A DNA stretch of 64,000 bases from Calothrix sp. PCC 7103 (GCF_000331305.1 NZ_KB217478.1:4418761-4482760); one strand, 5' to 3'. Counted from the first letter of the stretch, positions 51,600-61,194 are shown. Program-made: numbers and translations. Notes: generated by a model not told the origin, from the sequence alone.

Positions 51600-53324
51600 A
51601 TGTCATTAACTCATAATACAAATGAACTGTGGGCTTTTGTTCTTGTCGAAACTCTAAAAAGGTTAGGGTTGACTTGTGCTGTAATTTGTCCAGGTTCTCG
51701 CTCGACTCCTTTAGCTGTTGCGTTTGCACAAAAGGCACCAACAATAGAAGTGATTCCTATTCTCGATGAACGTTCAGCAGGATTTTTTGCATTAGGAAGA
51801 GCAAGAGCGACAAAAAAACCTGTGGCAGTTGTTTGTACTTCTGGAACAGCGGGGGCAAATTTTTATCCTGCGGTGATTGAAGCGTTTGAAAGTTGTGTAC
51901 CGTTATTGTTACTGACTGCTGATAGACCGCAAGAATTACGCTTTTGTCACTCTGGACAAACTATCGACCAAGTAAAGTTGTACGGTAATTATCCTAACTG
52001 GCAAGCCGAACTTGCAATTCCTGGCGCCACATTAAATCTACTAACATATTTAAGGCAAACAATAATTCATGCATGGGAGCGTTGTTTACTTCCTACTCCA
52101 GGTGCCGTACATTTAAATATACCGTTTCGCGACCCTCTAGCCCCCGTAAGAGACGGTATTGATTTAACTAGCTTACAGTCAGAAATAAATAGCGAAGATT
52201 TTTGGCGCCATATTAAACCCCTTTCACCCTTACCCCTTATCCCTTCACCCTTACCCCTCCCCCCTTCTTCACGTGGTATTATTATAGCTGGAATTGCTCA
52301 ACCGCTTATAGACGAGCAATATTGTAATCAGGTTGCATTGCTTGCACGCGCTTTAAATTATCCTGTATTGGCAGAAGGACTTTCTCCCGTTCGTAACCAC
52401 GCTCATCTAAATCCCTATATAATTTCCACTTACGACTCAATTCTTCGTAATGCTGACTTTAGAGAAAAGCTTGCACCTGAATTTGTCATCCTTATAGGTG
52501 AAATGCCAACTAGCAAGGAGCTACGAACTTGGTTACAGCAAACCCAACCCCAATTAGTAATCATCGATAAAAGCTCTCGCAATCTTGATTCGCTGCACTT
52601 AAGAACTTCACACCTGCGGGTAGACATTTGCGAATTGAGCGAATTTCCTACGTTACCAACTACAACTTATCTTGAAGATTGGCGCCATATTGAAGCTAAA
52701 ACGCGCATAACACTCGATAAAACTTTTGAGCAAACCAGCGAGTTGCTTGAATGTAAAGCAGCTTGGTTACTTTCACAGATACTACCACCAAAAACACCTT
52801 TATTTATTGCCAACAGTATGCCTGTACGTGATATTGAGTTTTTCTGGAAACCCAATAATCTTGGTATTAAAGCTTTTGTTAACCGAGGTGCCAATGGTAT
52901 TGATGGTACATTATCTACAGCTTTAGGAGTAGCCCACCGTAACCAAAGTAGTGTTATGCTAACAGGTGATTTAGCTTTGCTGCATGATACAAACGGGTTT
53001 TTGATTAGAAAAAAGTTTATAGGTCATTTGACAATTATTTTAATTAATAATAATGGTGGTGGTATTTTTGAAATGTTACCAATTTCCCAATTTGAGCCAC
53101 CATTTGAAGAACTTTTTGCCACTCCCCAAGATATTGATTTTGCCAAACTCTCTGCGACATATGATATTGAGCATGAAATAATTACATCATGGGATTTATT
53201 AAAAGAAAAATTAAATACATTAGCAACATCAGGAATTCGCATTTTAGAATTACCAACAAACCGTAAACATGATGCAAAATGGCGTAAAGAAAATTTAGTA
53301 AGATTTGCTAATAATATTGATTAG
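51600..53324 (+). CDS. menD: SEPHCHC synthase MenD
   Basis: A 574-residue thiamine-diphosphate enzyme adding a succinyl-semialdehyde unit to isochorismate in phylloquinone synthesis, which supplies photosystem I. ICPGSRSTPLAVAFAQKAPT, DERSAGFFALGRARATKKPV, VCTSGTAGANFYPAV, and near the C-terminus LTGDLALLHDTNGF and ILINNNGGGIFEMLP (the ThDP/metal region) are diagnostic. A Ser/Pro/Leu-rich insertion near residues 200-222 (SPLPLIPSPLPLPPSSRG) looks like a repeat acquired inside the gene. Confidence 0.95.
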   Translation: MSLTHNTNELWAFVLVETLKRLGLTCAVICPGSRSTPLAVAFAQKAPTIEVIPILDERSAGFFALGRARATKKPVAVVCTSGTAGANFYPAVIEAFESCVPLLLLTADRPQELRFCHSGQTIDQVKLYGNYPNWQAELAIPGATLNLLTYLRQTIIHAWERCLLPTPGAVHLNIPFRDPLAPVRDGIDLTSLQSEINSEDFWRHIKPLSPLPLIPSPLPLPPSSRGIIIAGIAQPLIDEQYCNQVALLARALNYPVLAEGLSPVRNHAHLNPYIISTYDSILRNADFREKLAPEFVILIGEMPTSKELRTWLQQTQPQLVIIDKSSRNLDSLHLRTSHLRVDICELSEFPTLPTTTYLEDWRHIEAKTRITLDKTFEQTSELLECKAAWLLSQILPPKTPLFIANSMPVRDIEFFWKPNNLGIKAFVNRGANGIDGTLSTALGVAHRNQSSVMLTGDLALLHDTNGFLIRKKFIGHLTIILINNNGGGIFEMLPISQFEPPFEELFATPQDIDFAKLSATYDIEHEIITSWDLLKEKLNTLATSGIRILELPTNRKHDAKWRKENLVRFANNID

Positions 53325-53395
53325 AGAAGAGGGTTCGAGTATGGGAATTCGACCAAGTTACAAGCAGTCAGCGCAAAAACTAGGCGAAACTTTGG

Positions 53396-54142
53396 CTAAT
53401 CTTGGATTAAACCATAATTTACATTATTTTTTATACCACCAAACACCGCTAGACCATAGTACTTCCAGGGAACAGCCACAGTTGAAAATCCAGCTTGTGT
53501 CAACATTTGTACATGTGCTTCCAAGGTTGCTAATTGGTCTTGGCTCGAATAACCATAAGTACTACTGGTTCCCAATCTCGCACGAACATCTGCCAGCGTA
53601 GTACCCTGTTGATTTGCCCATTCTTCTCGCGCTAATTTATACACTTCTGTTAAAGTTGGTGTCTCTGGTAAAGTGGGGTCTGCATTCCAAAAACAACCAG
53701 ATGGAGTAAGGCTTTCATGAATGCGTGTAAATAAATTTTGCTTCATTTCATGCGTAAGATGATGAATTGCAAGTGACGATATACACGCATCAAAATCGGC
53801 ACCGATATTAAATTTATCAGGATAACTTGCCCACTCGCCAAAATCAGCTTCTTGTCCTGACCATCTATCTTCACATCCAAAAGAACTAACCTTCGAGCGC
53901 GCGAAGTTAATCATGCGTGGCGAATAATCAAGCGCTATAATTTCCGCATCTGGACAACGCTTAAGTATTTTGAGCGTTAACTCTCCTGTTCCACAACCTA
54001 GTTCTAGAATTTTTCTGCTTGTAGATGGTACACAGTGAGTAATGACTTCGAGCATTTCATCATAACGCGGTAAAAGTTGACGAATACCAGCGTCAAAGTC
54101 TGAAGTGTTAGCGAAGACCTCGCCAGGATATATTTGTGACAT
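53396..54142 (-). CDS. SAM-dependent methyltransferase, class I
   Basis: A 248-residue protein with the Rossmann motif ILELGCGTGELTLKILKRCP (about 45-64), IIALDYSPRMINFARSKV (motif II) and a C-terminal part rich in aromatic residues. The SAM-binding motif is clear; the substrate is not. It is convergent with menD, separated by about 70 bp. A short plus-strand reading frame starting at 53341 overlaps it, but I regard that as non-coding. Confidence 0.88.
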   Translation of the reverse strand: MSQIYPGEVFANTSDFDAGIRQLLPRYDEMLEVITHCVPSTSRKILELGCGTGELTLKILKRCPDAEIIALDYSPRMINFARSKVSSFGCEDRWSGQEADFGEWASYPDKFNIGADFDACISSLAIHHLTHEMKQNLFTRIHESLTPSGCFWNADPTLPETPTLTEVYKLAREEWANQQGTTLADVRARLGTSSTYGYSSQDQLATLEAHVQMLTQAGFSTVAVPWKYYGLAVFGGIKNNVNYGLIQD

Positions 54143-54230
54143 GGATTTTAAATAAATGCATTTGATTTAATTATCTTACGAAAAATTAAAAATTTTACTT
54201 TTATAATAAAACCTTTACCAAAATATGAGT

Positions 54231-54339
54231 CTTCCAAATAAAAAATATCCAATCATCTTGTGGGATGGCTTCTAACCCGTCCATACCAACCGGGCCACAA
54301 GAATACCCTAGAAAATTTTAGATATTTTTTATTTGGAAG
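54231..54339. mobile_element. 109-bp MITE-like palindromic element
   Basis: Exact 19-bp terminal inverted repeats: CTTCCAAATAAAAAATATC at 54231-54249 and GATATTTTTTATTTGGAAG at 54321-54339. A central GC-rich hairpin pairs CTTGTGG with CCACAAG (54256-54302). It has no coding capacity. It ends 1 bp before the stop codon of the epimerase gene on the minus strand, so it may also act as its terminator. No target duplication detected. Confidence 0.8.
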
Positions 54340-54340
54340 T

Positions 54341-55357
54341 TTATAAAATTGCATCTTCGGTTACATAATCTAGTAAGTATGGCGCCGCAAACTGAGTACG
54401 TTGTTGAGGTACATTAGCACGCTGCCAATTAATTGTTCGCTGCAACGCTTCATGAGAAGAGACAATTTCTTTGTATCCTAACTCCTGACGAATACGAGTT
54501 GAGTCTACTAACCAATCTTGTTTTACATTAAGTGGTAATTTCCAGTCTGGTGGTAATTGACTTTCGGGTACAATAACAACTTGACCCTGCCATTGAGCTA
54601 TTTTTCCAACTTGAGCAATACGTTCAGCTTCATTTTTGTTTTCTATATCAGCAACATGATAAATACGATTTGTTGCACGCATGTCCGTAACTACTAGTGC
54701 TATTGCATATGCAACATTTTCTACATAACCGTAAGAAGCACGCCAATTAGCTACACTTTCTGGCAATATAATAACACGGCGGTTATCATCTATACGTTGT
54801 AAGTACGGAAATAAACGATGTAATGGGTCATTTTCACCGTATACCATTGGCAAGCGTATGATTGTTCCAGGTAAATGGGGATTTGACATTACAACCTTTT
54901 CAACCAGAATTTTTTCATAATCATCTGGCGCCTGTAAAGGTTTATTTGGCATTTCCCGAAATGGGTAAAGTGAAGTACGCAAAGGAGAATCTTCGGTTAA
55001 TGGTACTGGTACGATGTTTGATTCTTTACCTAAAAGCACATCGTAAGCTTGATATACATCCATACTACTAACTGCAACTACACGTGCTTGTATGTTTTCG
55101 AGTGCTTCAAATAATGCACGCACATCGTGTTCGGTATACGCAATCATATCCAATACGACTTTAGGAGAAAGTTGCTGTAACTTTTCCTTTATTTGGATGA
55201 TATTCTTTCGTTCTCCCAAAATTTCATGTACACCTGCTGGTAATTGAGCAGTTGTTTTTCCTCGATGAAATATAGTTACCTCATGTCCCATTTGTGTAAG
55301 ATGGCGAATAACAGGAGGCCCGATAAAATTTGTGCCACCTATAATTACAATTTTCAT
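54341..55357 (-). CDS. NAD-dependent epimerase/dehydratase family protein
   Basis: A 338-residue Rossmann-fold protein: MKIVIIGGTNFIGPPVIRHL (the GxxxxxG nucleotide motif), VVLDMIAYTEHDVRALFEAL, AVSSMDVYQAYDVLLG, and LPMVYGENDPLHRLFP. The YxxxK catalytic pair expected of short-chain epimerases is not obvious in the usual place, so the reaction is open; some relatives bind RNA or act as oxidoreductases. Last gene of an ArsR-AHSA1-hypothetical-epimerase operon. Confidence 0.85.
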   Translation of the reverse strand: MKIVIIGGTNFIGPPVIRHLTQMGHEVTIFHRGKTTAQLPAGVHEILGERKNIIQIKEKLQQLSPKVVLDMIAYTEHDVRALFEALENIQARVVAVSSMDVYQAYDVLLGKESNIVPVPLTEDSPLRTSLYPFREMPNKPLQAPDDYEKILVEKVVMSNPHLPGTIIRLPMVYGENDPLHRLFPYLQRIDDNRRVIILPESVANWRASYGYVENVAYAIALVVTDMRATNRIYHVADIENKNEAERIAQVGKIAQWQGQVVIVPESQLPPDWKLPLNVKQDWLVDSTRIRQELGYKEIVSSHEALQRTINWQRANVPQQRTQFAAPYLLDYVTEDAIL

Positions 55358-55359
55358 GA

Positions 55360-55647
55360 CTACCTCTCAAATACTCCCATTGCACCTAGGCGAATTGTGA
55401 TAATCTCTTCATCTGTAATTGCTTGATGAAGACCGTTTTTTACATTAGCAGGTGTAGACCAGCCTTGTGGTACTGGTTGGGCTAATGGTATTTGAGCTAT
55501 AATTAAATTTGCTAGGCTAGTTCTTCTGTTCACTCTCCATGCAAAAAAAATAATTATTTCTACGAGTAATCGAGAATAAACATCAAAGTGTTGCGGAGTT
55601 GGAATTATAGTAGCAAAACCAATTTGTGAAGGATTATTCATATACAA
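55360..55647 (-). CDS. Small protein, unknown function
   Basis: A 95-residue protein, or 93 from the internal ATG (MNNPSQIGFATIIPTPQHF). The central part is hydrophobic (LLVEIIIFFAW), possibly a membrane segment. It overlaps the AHSA1 gene by 14 bp and ends 2 bp before the epimerase start, so it belongs to the same operon. I do not recognise it. Tight spacing on both sides supports it being translated. Confidence 0.55.
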   Translation of the reverse strand: MYMNNPSQIGFATIIPTPQHFDVYSRLLVEIIIFFAWRVNRRTSLANLIIAQIPLAQPVPQGWSTPANVKNGLHQAITDEEIITIRLGAMGVFER

Positions 55648-56185
55648 GAAACCAGGTTTCTAGATTTTTAAGCTTATCTTCCCATCCACCATTGAAATAA
55701 GCGCTCATAATAATGCTTATGGGTTGCTCAAAGTTGTTATTTAAGCCGTAGCTAGGATAAGTAAGGCTAGAAGTTTCTAATTGTCTGTTTATAGAGGCTG
55801 AAAGAATAGATTTATTATTTTGCCAATTGTAATGTTCTTGGCGTTCTTGTAAATAAGCGGTTTCAAGTATTCGATGTTCTAGTTTTAATATAGTCCCACC
55901 ATCTACTGCTTCTAATGTCCAAGTGACAATTGAAGGCTGACACATTAAATTGTCTTTCCAGGTAAATGATAGGCGCCTTGGTTCATCAAGTTCTATAATT
56001 TCACAATTTATATGCGCGTTCATTCCTGGTAACGATGAGTAGATAAATTGAAATTTATGTCCGAGACGCGCTTCAAAGTCGTTCTCCATTAACCAAGCAG
56101 CAAGAGCTTTTTGATTGGTAAGTACTTGCCAAACTCTTTGTAACGGATAAGGATAAAAAACTTTTTTGTTTAAGTGTCTGAACAT
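55634..56185 (-). CDS. AHSA1/SRPBCC-domain protein
   Basis: A 183-residue START-like protein: VFYPYPLQRVWQVLTNQKAL, AAWLMENDFEARLGHKFQFI, and INCEIIELDEPRRLSFTWKD form the first half of the SRPBCC (AHSA1) fold. This type commonly pairs with ArsR regulators, here 16 bp overlapping, and binds small hydrophobic ligands. The second half is longer than in minimal members. Ligand and role unknown. Confidence 0.85.
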   Translation of the reverse strand: MFRHLNKKVFYPYPLQRVWQVLTNQKALAAWLMENDFEARLGHKFQFIYSSLPGMNAHINCEIIELDEPRRLSFTWKDNLMCQPSIVTWTLEAVDGGTILKLEHRILETAYLQERQEHYNWQNNKSILSASINRQLETSSLTYPSYGLNNNFEQPISIIMSAYFNGGWEDKLKNLETWFLVYE

Positions 56186-56505
56186 GAATTCTCCTCCAAA
56201 TAATTGCCAAGGGCACCTAATTTTTCTTGCCAGAACTGTTCATAATCACTAATCCAGTCAGATATTTGTTTCAATGGCTCTGGATTTAAACTATATAAAC
56301 GCTGGCGCCCAGATTTTCGCATTTGTACTAAATCAGCTTCACAAAGTATTTGTAAGTGCTGAGATATAGCTGGCAAACTCATGGCAAAGGGTTCTGCCAA
56401 CTCTTTTACTGGTTGTTCTCCTAAACGCAATTTATCTAATAGCGCGCGCCGAGTTGGGTCAGCTATGGCTACAAACACATCGGCACTGGCAAGGGGTCTA
56501 CTCAT
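56170..56505 (-). CDS. ArsR-family transcriptional repressor (SdpR-like)
   Basis: A 111-residue winged helix: DPTRRALLDKLRLGEQPVKE, FAMSLPAISQHLQILCEADL (recognition helix), VQMRKSGRQRLYSLNPEPLK. The absence of metal-binding Cys and the linkage to an AHSA1 gene fit the SdpR-like autorepressor subgroup. It is first in the operon, with two palindromic operators just upstream (56523-56570). Confidence 0.92.
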   Translation of the reverse strand: MSRPLASADVFVAIADPTRRALLDKLRLGEQPVKELAEPFAMSLPAISQHLQILCEADLVQMRKSGRQRLYSLNPEPLKQISDWISDYEQFWQEKLGALGNYLEENSCSDT

Positions 56506-56522
56506 TCAATCTAACCATATAT

Positions 56523-56570
56523 TTAAGCAATTGCTTAACTATCTTTAATAGTACATAAGCGATTGCTTAA
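56523..56570 (-). promoter_or_regulatory. Twin palindromic operators for the ArsR-family repressor
   Basis: TTAAGCAATTGCTTAA (56523-56538, perfect 16-bp palindrome) and ATAAGCGATTGCTTAA (56555-56570) share TAAGC-N4-GCTTA, spaced 32 bp centre to centre, about three helical turns. They lie 18 bp upstream of the arsR start. The spacing and position suggest cooperative autorepression of the operon. Confidence 0.85.
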
Positions 56571-56641
56571 ATGTCAACCCAGAGTTATTGCTGCATAAAA
56601 TTTCCATCTCTTACATATGAGGAGTAGAAGATGAAATATTT

Positions 56642-57073
56642 ATGGTAAAAGCGATGAAAATTAAAGCTGTACTTGCAGGTTTGGCTATTATTCCCTTGAG
56701 TTTCTTGGCACCTGCGGGAAATGCTCAAGCTGGACTAGTTGCTACACAATGGTTTTTTGGTAACTGGGATTGTTTCATTGACGGTAGACCAGCAAAAATG
56801 CAGTGGCTTATTGTCGATGACCCTCAAACGCAGTGCAATGGGAATGTTTGTTCTACTACTTCTGGTGTAAAAGTTGTTGGTAGATTTAGTGATAACGGTG
56901 GTGCATGGGTTCCTTTAGCGCAGCGTTATGTTCGTGGTGCTGATTTTGGTATTCGTTACCAAGGCAGAGAACAAGACAACTGGTTTTTGAGATATGACTC
57001 GCGCGTTAAAACTGCCAATGGTTGGACTACTTGGCGCGGAAATCGTTACCCGTTGCAATGTCGCAAGGTTTAA
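56642..57073 (+). CDS. Secreted small protein, unknown function
   Basis: A 143-residue protein, or 139 from the ATG at 56654. The signal peptide is LAGLAIIPLSFLAPAGNAQA, with cleavage near residue 32. The mature part is aromatic- and Gly-rich with three Cys (FGNWDCFIDGRPAKMQWLIV, DPQTQCNGNVCSTTSGVKVV, GNRYPLQCRKV), probably a disulfide-bonded small periplasmic domain. I do not recognise the family. It is divergent from the ArsR operon. Confidence 0.7.
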   Translation: MVKAMKIKAVLAGLAIIPLSFLAPAGNAQAGLVATQWFFGNWDCFIDGRPAKMQWLIVDDPQTQCNGNVCSTTSGVKVVGRFSDNGGAWVPLAQRYVRGADFGIRYQGREQDNWFLRYDSRVKTANGWTTWRGNRYPLQCRKV

Positions 57074-57084
57074 TAATGATTTAG

Positions 57085-57116
57085 ATGTAGAGAGGTTACA
57101 TGTAACGTCTCTACAT
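57085..57116 (+). repeat. GTAGAGAC-type hairpin, copy 2
   Basis: ATGTAGAGAGGTTACATGTA plus ACGTCTCTACAT, a near-perfect palindrome with one mismatch, immediately 3' of the preceding gene. Likely its terminator or a dispersed palindrome. Related to 14172-14201. Confidence 0.65.
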
Positions 57117-57296
57117 GGGTTTTTGTCACTTGATAATGTTGAAACCAAGTACAGCTTTAACCAATCAGATTTGGCTGGCTTTTCGTAAATCTGAACAGCA
57201 AACCCAGAAAATACAAATATTACAGAAATTCTTATGCGGTTAATTGTGGTGTGTAGGTGCGTTTATCCTATATATATATAGAGTCGTCACCCAAAC

Positions 57297-57662
57297 ATGT
57301 ATTTTATGGAGCTAGATTCATTGCCAACTGAGGTTATTTTGACACATCCACGTAAAACTCTTGGCAGTGTCCAACTTGACTGGATGCCACAACCAGGCAA
57401 TTATCTTGATTTAGAGGGTAAAACTTACGCTGTTTTAGAACGTAGCCATAAGTATCAGCTTAAATCTGGACGCTACCGTTTACACAAAATTGCTCTCTAC
57501 GTTCAATCAGCACAGCGTCCTTCTGAAAAAAGTTTAGTAAATGGATGTTGGGTAGTTGGCGATGCTACTTGCCGTTATAATGCTAAGTCAGAAATTATAC
57601 GCTGTGCTGTTAATCCAGAAGGTCCCTGTGAATCTTGCCGCTACTATGAAAGTGCTGAGTAG
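57297..57662 (+). CDS. DUF6464 family protein
   Basis: A 121-residue protein, or 118 from the ATG at 57306. LGSVQLDWMPQPGNYLDLEG, KTYAVLERSHKYQLKSGRYR, LHKIALYVQSAQ and the C-terminal Cys-rich CAVNPEGPCESCRYYE (with CRYNAKSEIIRC) match DUF6464. The four Cys may hold a metal. Function unknown; it is probably cytoplasmic. Confidence 0.75.
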   Translation: MYFMELDSLPTEVILTHPRKTLGSVQLDWMPQPGNYLDLEGKTYAVLERSHKYQLKSGRYRLHKIALYVQSAQRPSEKSLVNGCWVVGDATCRYNAKSEIIRCAVNPEGPCESCRYYESAE

Positions 57663-57700
57663 AAAGTGCGCTCGTGCTGAGTAAAGTTAGAAGTTAGGAG

Positions 57701-58708
57701 TTAGGAAGAAAACTCAGCACTCATCACTTCTCCTATATTTAAGCGTGTTCCATTTACAAAGTCCCATCCAGACTGGGGACGTTTACCAGATGGTTGAACT
57801 TCTAATAGCAGTAGCATTCCATCTCCAGTTTGGACTAATGCTCCCATTCCTTTAATAATGCTGACTACTTCTCCTGGTTTCGCATTTTCTAATTGTTCTG
57901 GTATTTTCTCTAATATTGATTTATATTCTTCGGGCAAATCAATTGGGTGTGTAGTACTAACGGGAATAGTAACGGTTATTTTTAGCGGTTGGTCGCGAAA
58001 GCTGGTGGTACAGTTGGGGTAAAATCCTCGGATTTGATTGTGCAGCGATACCGCACTTTTTGTCCAGTCTATTTTATAGTCTTCTTTTTTTATCAGTGGT
58101 GCATAAGTTGCTTTATCGTTATCTTGAGCAACTGGTTCAATTTGATTATTTTCTAATGAGATTAAAGTGTCAACTAATAAATCGGCACCTAGTGTTGCAA
58201 GTCTAGATGCTAGTGTATGAGTATTGTCAAGTAAATCTATCGATGTTGTCACTTTCATTAACATCGCTCCAGTATCCATACCCGCATCCATTAACATTGT
58301 TGTTATGCCTGTTTCTTTTTCTCCGTTGTACAAACACCATTGAATTGGAGCGGCGCCTCGATAGTACGGTAATATCGAACCATGCACGTTGATGCAACCA
58401 AGTTTGGGCATGTCTAATATCTCTTGCGATAGAATTTGACCGTATGCTACAACTACAAATACATCGGCGCCTGATTCCTTTAGTTTGGTTAAAGTTTCTT
58501 CGTCTTTTTTGATACGATTTGGCTGCCAAATGGGTAAGTTATGAGTTGAAGCTAAACTCTTTATGGGCGATGGTGTTAATTTATTCCCACGCTCTCGACG
58601 TTTATCTGGTTGAGTGACTACTGCTAACACCTCAAAACTTGGGTGACTCAGTAGTTTCTCTAAAGTAGAAACTGCAAACTCAGGTGTGCCAAAAAATATT
58701 ATTTTCAT
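57701..58708 (-). CDS. fmt: Methionyl-tRNA formyltransferase
   Basis: A 335-residue enzyme that formylates initiator Met-tRNA with 10-formyltetrahydrofolate. I chose the ATG at 58708 because family members begin [12 protein letters not shown]; an upstream TTG (58723) adds five residues. Diagnostic: [38 protein letters not shown] with the catalytic Asn and His, and [18 protein letters not shown]. The C-terminal domain is complete ([17 protein letters not shown]). Confidence 0.95.
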   Translation of the reverse strand: MKIIFFGTPEFAVSTLEKLLSHPSFEVLAVVTQPDKRRERGNKLTPSPIKSLASTHNLPIWQPNRIKKDEETLTKLKESGADVFVVVAYGQILSQEILDMPKLGCINVHGSILPYYRGAAPIQWCLYNGEKETGITTMLMDAGMDTGAMLMKVTTSIDLLDNTHTLASRLATLGADLLVDTLISLENNQIEPVAQDNDKATYAPLIKKEDYKIDWTKSAVSLHNQIRGFYPNCTTSFRDQPLKITVTIPVSTTHPIDLPEEYKSILEKIPEQLENAKPGEVVSIIKGMGALVQTGDGMLLLLEVQPSGKRPQSGWDFVNGTRLNIGEVMSAEFSS

Positions 58709-59646
58709 GCAATTGGGGAGCAAATTGTTGTATTTTACAATTTTTAATATATTTTTACTCTGATGACTATATATAAGGTTAGCCTAACTTCATAATCATA
58801 CTATCGGTACTGTCAGTGATACAAAACACAATTGTCCAGTAGTTATTCGGTTGAGCATCGTTTAGCTGTGAAATAAATTAGATGTCTAAAGCAACACTTA
58901 CTTATATTTTTAAGAAAAAGGAGAGACAAAACATAACCTTGTCAGGTTATAATAAGTTAACTATATAGCTAGCCAGTACATCTACCATGTCTTTTGATAT
59001 CTAACTTTAATGTCTGAGTAGTGCTTGTAACAAAACTTTACTCTTTTGGAAGATTGGATTAATAGTTCAATTAATCTAAATTGAATTAAAGCCTACTATT
59101 ACTGAGTTCATATACCGATAGACAATTTTTATTATTTTTTATCTACCAGTTTATCCTACAGCCGTTTGTTTGAACCAGAATAAATAATATATTTGCGAAT
59201 CTACCCGCGTTTGTTTTCTGTAGCAGTTTACATTCGGCAAATGTGAGTTTAAACTCGAATCAGTCTTGATAAAACATTTGTTCGCATTTATACTTAGTTG
59301 TCTGTGTTCGGGTAGCTGTATTAACTTTGTTTTACATAGTGTGCAGTTTTTAAACTTGAGCTTATAATTGACTGGTTTATGCTTTTGGAGGTTGTGTAAT
59401 TCTAAGAAACATTTATTTGTTTTCGGGAATTACACGCGCCAAAATGTATCTATATATTGTTCGTTATCGTTAATTATTCAAGGTGTAGTTTAAAATACCT
59501 ATTTATGTAAAACTATGCTACACTTAAGCGGATTTCCATCCTATGCTTTAGTTGCCTGTTATACATAAGAGCTATAGCTTGCCTGGTTTCGCTTCCTCAA
59601 TATTCGTATAAAGCACAGCAACACCCCCAATCTAGAGAGTCAGCAG
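58709..59646. other. Long intergenic region (about 0.9 kb)
   Basis: AT-rich, no convincing gene on either strand; a 28-codon ATG frame near 58881 lacks a ribosome site. Weak pairs such as CTACCCG (59201) / CGGGTAG (59307) and repeated TTTGTTTG/TTTATGTAAA stretches are present. It likely carries the long leader or promoter of the exported protein at 59647, or an unrecognised RNA. Confidence 0.45.
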
Positions 59647-60930
59647 ATGTTGAAAACCCTTTTGTTGTCTGGATGGTTCCGCGCAAAGCCATTCCTCAAG
59701 TACGCTGTAGTTGTGATGCTAATTGCCCCTTTGGCGGCTGCAAGTAGTCACGCTACTTCATCAACACCATCGGATGTTGCAACCACTTCTGTTGTTACAA
59801 CTGATTCTATACCAACACCTAATACGGATGTTGACAGTATTGGTGTTAATTCGCAATTGCCTGCAACTCCAGATACCTCCTCACAACATGACAACTCAAC
59901 CTCAACAAAGGTTGCTGCTGTTACTCATCCACAAGAACTGAAGCATACAGATAATTCATTTAATTCATTTGAAACTTCCGATAGTTCTACCGCTAACGAA
60001 TCTAATAACGATTCGCTAGCGGCTGTTGAACTGGCGCCACCTGTAAGTCGTTCTTCATCCATTGTCGAAATTCCAGCAGAGAAAAGTGACTTAATTGAGA
60101 GATTGAAGGCTTATAAAGCAAACTCTATCGCTTTGAAAGACGGTTCTATCGTAGTCGCAAAAGTGGCGCCTGTACTCCGGGACTCAAGTAATGGCAACAA
60201 TTATTCGGCTCCTTCTCAACCAACAGAAGCACAGCAAAATCCTGATGACCCACTGGGTAGTGCTTACCCTATCCCGATGAAATGGATTAGCGCCACTACT
60301 GAATCAATGGCGCCACTAGGTGGTGGTGTACGATACTACCGTAGTGTACCTGTTATTTCTCCTGATGGTCGCTATGCTGTTTACAGCCGAATTCAACTCG
60401 AAGTTAAACCAGAAACACATAACAGTCGTGTTAGCAGCGTTCTATTTATTGAAGACCGTCAAACCAAAAATTTAAGGGTTCTTTCATCAACCTCACGTAA
60501 TAGCGATGTTTTAATTAATGTTAAAGCGACGCCTGATGCCAACGGCGAAGGAACAATAGGAGTTTTAGTACCAGTAAGTTGGTCGGAAAAAGGAGACCGC
60601 TTTTTGGCACGACGTTTTGAAGGTGTAATGAATACATCTGATGTATCAGATTATGCGGTAATTTGGCATCGAGAAAAAAATCTCACAAATACTGTCAGTC
60701 CCGCATACAAAGAAACCGACCATGAAAAAATATCTATTTTATTAGGTTGGAGCAAAGCTCAACCTAACCACGTATTGTTCCGCGCCGGAGAAATGGGCGA
60801 AGAAGACTGGGCGCTTCTTTCTGTTTCTGACGATGGTAAAACTAATAACGCAAATGAAGTTGACCAACCTGTAACTTTTGGCAAACAAGCAACAGATGTT
60901 TGGGCTGGTCCACAAGTTGCTTATCGCTAA
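59647..60930 (+). CDS. Exported protein with beta-propeller-like segment, unknown function
   Basis: A 427-residue protein with a signal peptide (FLKYAVVVMLIAPLAAASSH, cleavage near residue 36) and a long Ser/Thr-rich linker (about 37-150) suggesting passage through or attachment to the cell wall. The C-terminal part (about 200-420) contains SPDGRYAVYSRIQLEV, SVLFIEDRQTKNLRVLSS and LLGWSKAQPNHVLF, patterns of TolB/WD-like propeller blades. I do not recognise a specific family. The region after it carries a strong hairpin. Confidence 0.7.
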   Translation: MLKTLLLSGWFRAKPFLKYAVVVMLIAPLAAASSHATSSTPSDVATTSVVTTDSIPTPNTDVDSIGVNSQLPATPDTSSQHDNSTSTKVAAVTHPQELKHTDNSFNSFETSDSSTANESNNDSLAAVELAPPVSRSSSIVEIPAEKSDLIERLKAYKANSIALKDGSIVVAKVAPVLRDSSNGNNYSAPSQPTEAQQNPDDPLGSAYPIPMKWISATTESMAPLGGGVRYYRSVPVISPDGRYAVYSRIQLEVKPETHNSRVSSVLFIEDRQTKNLRVLSSTSRNSDVLINVKATPDANGEGTIGVLVPVSWSEKGDRFLARRFEGVMNTSDVSDYAVIWHREKNLTNTVSPAYKETDHEKISILLGWSKAQPNHVLFRAGEMGEEDWALLSVSDDGKTNNANEVDQPVTFGKQATDVWAGPQVAYR

Positions 60931-60976
60931 TTTGTACTAATTAGTTAATGTTTAATTAATTATATTTACAACTATT

Positions 60977-61011
60977 TAGGTTCCTGATTTCTTGTAGAAG
61001 TCAGGAACCTA
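60977..61011 (+). terminator. Terminator hairpin of the 59647-60930 gene
   Basis: TAGGTTCCTGA...TCAGGAACCTA, a perfect 11-bp stem with a 13-nt loop, followed by TTTATTGAT. About 47 bp after the stop. Confidence 0.8.
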
Positions 61012-61194
61012 TTTATTGATATTGCAACCTATAACCCGATTTTGTTCTAATAATTTATAACTCTTGAATTTATTACTGCCATTAAAATGATAGCTTAATA
61101 GTCAAATAGTAATAAAAACATTTAATTCAAAATAAGCACAACTAACTATTAGTAATTAGGTATTAGCTGTTTATATTTTAGTTGATATTTAATT

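Noticed and set aside
53305-53601. Plus-strand open frame starting near menD's end, with ATG at 53341 after GAAGAGGG
   Set aside because: It overlaps the clearly coding methyltransferase on the other strand for most of its length, and its translation after residue 25 looks like reverse-strand shadow. The first 20 codons (MGIRPSYKQSAQKLGETLAN) look coding but match nothing I know.
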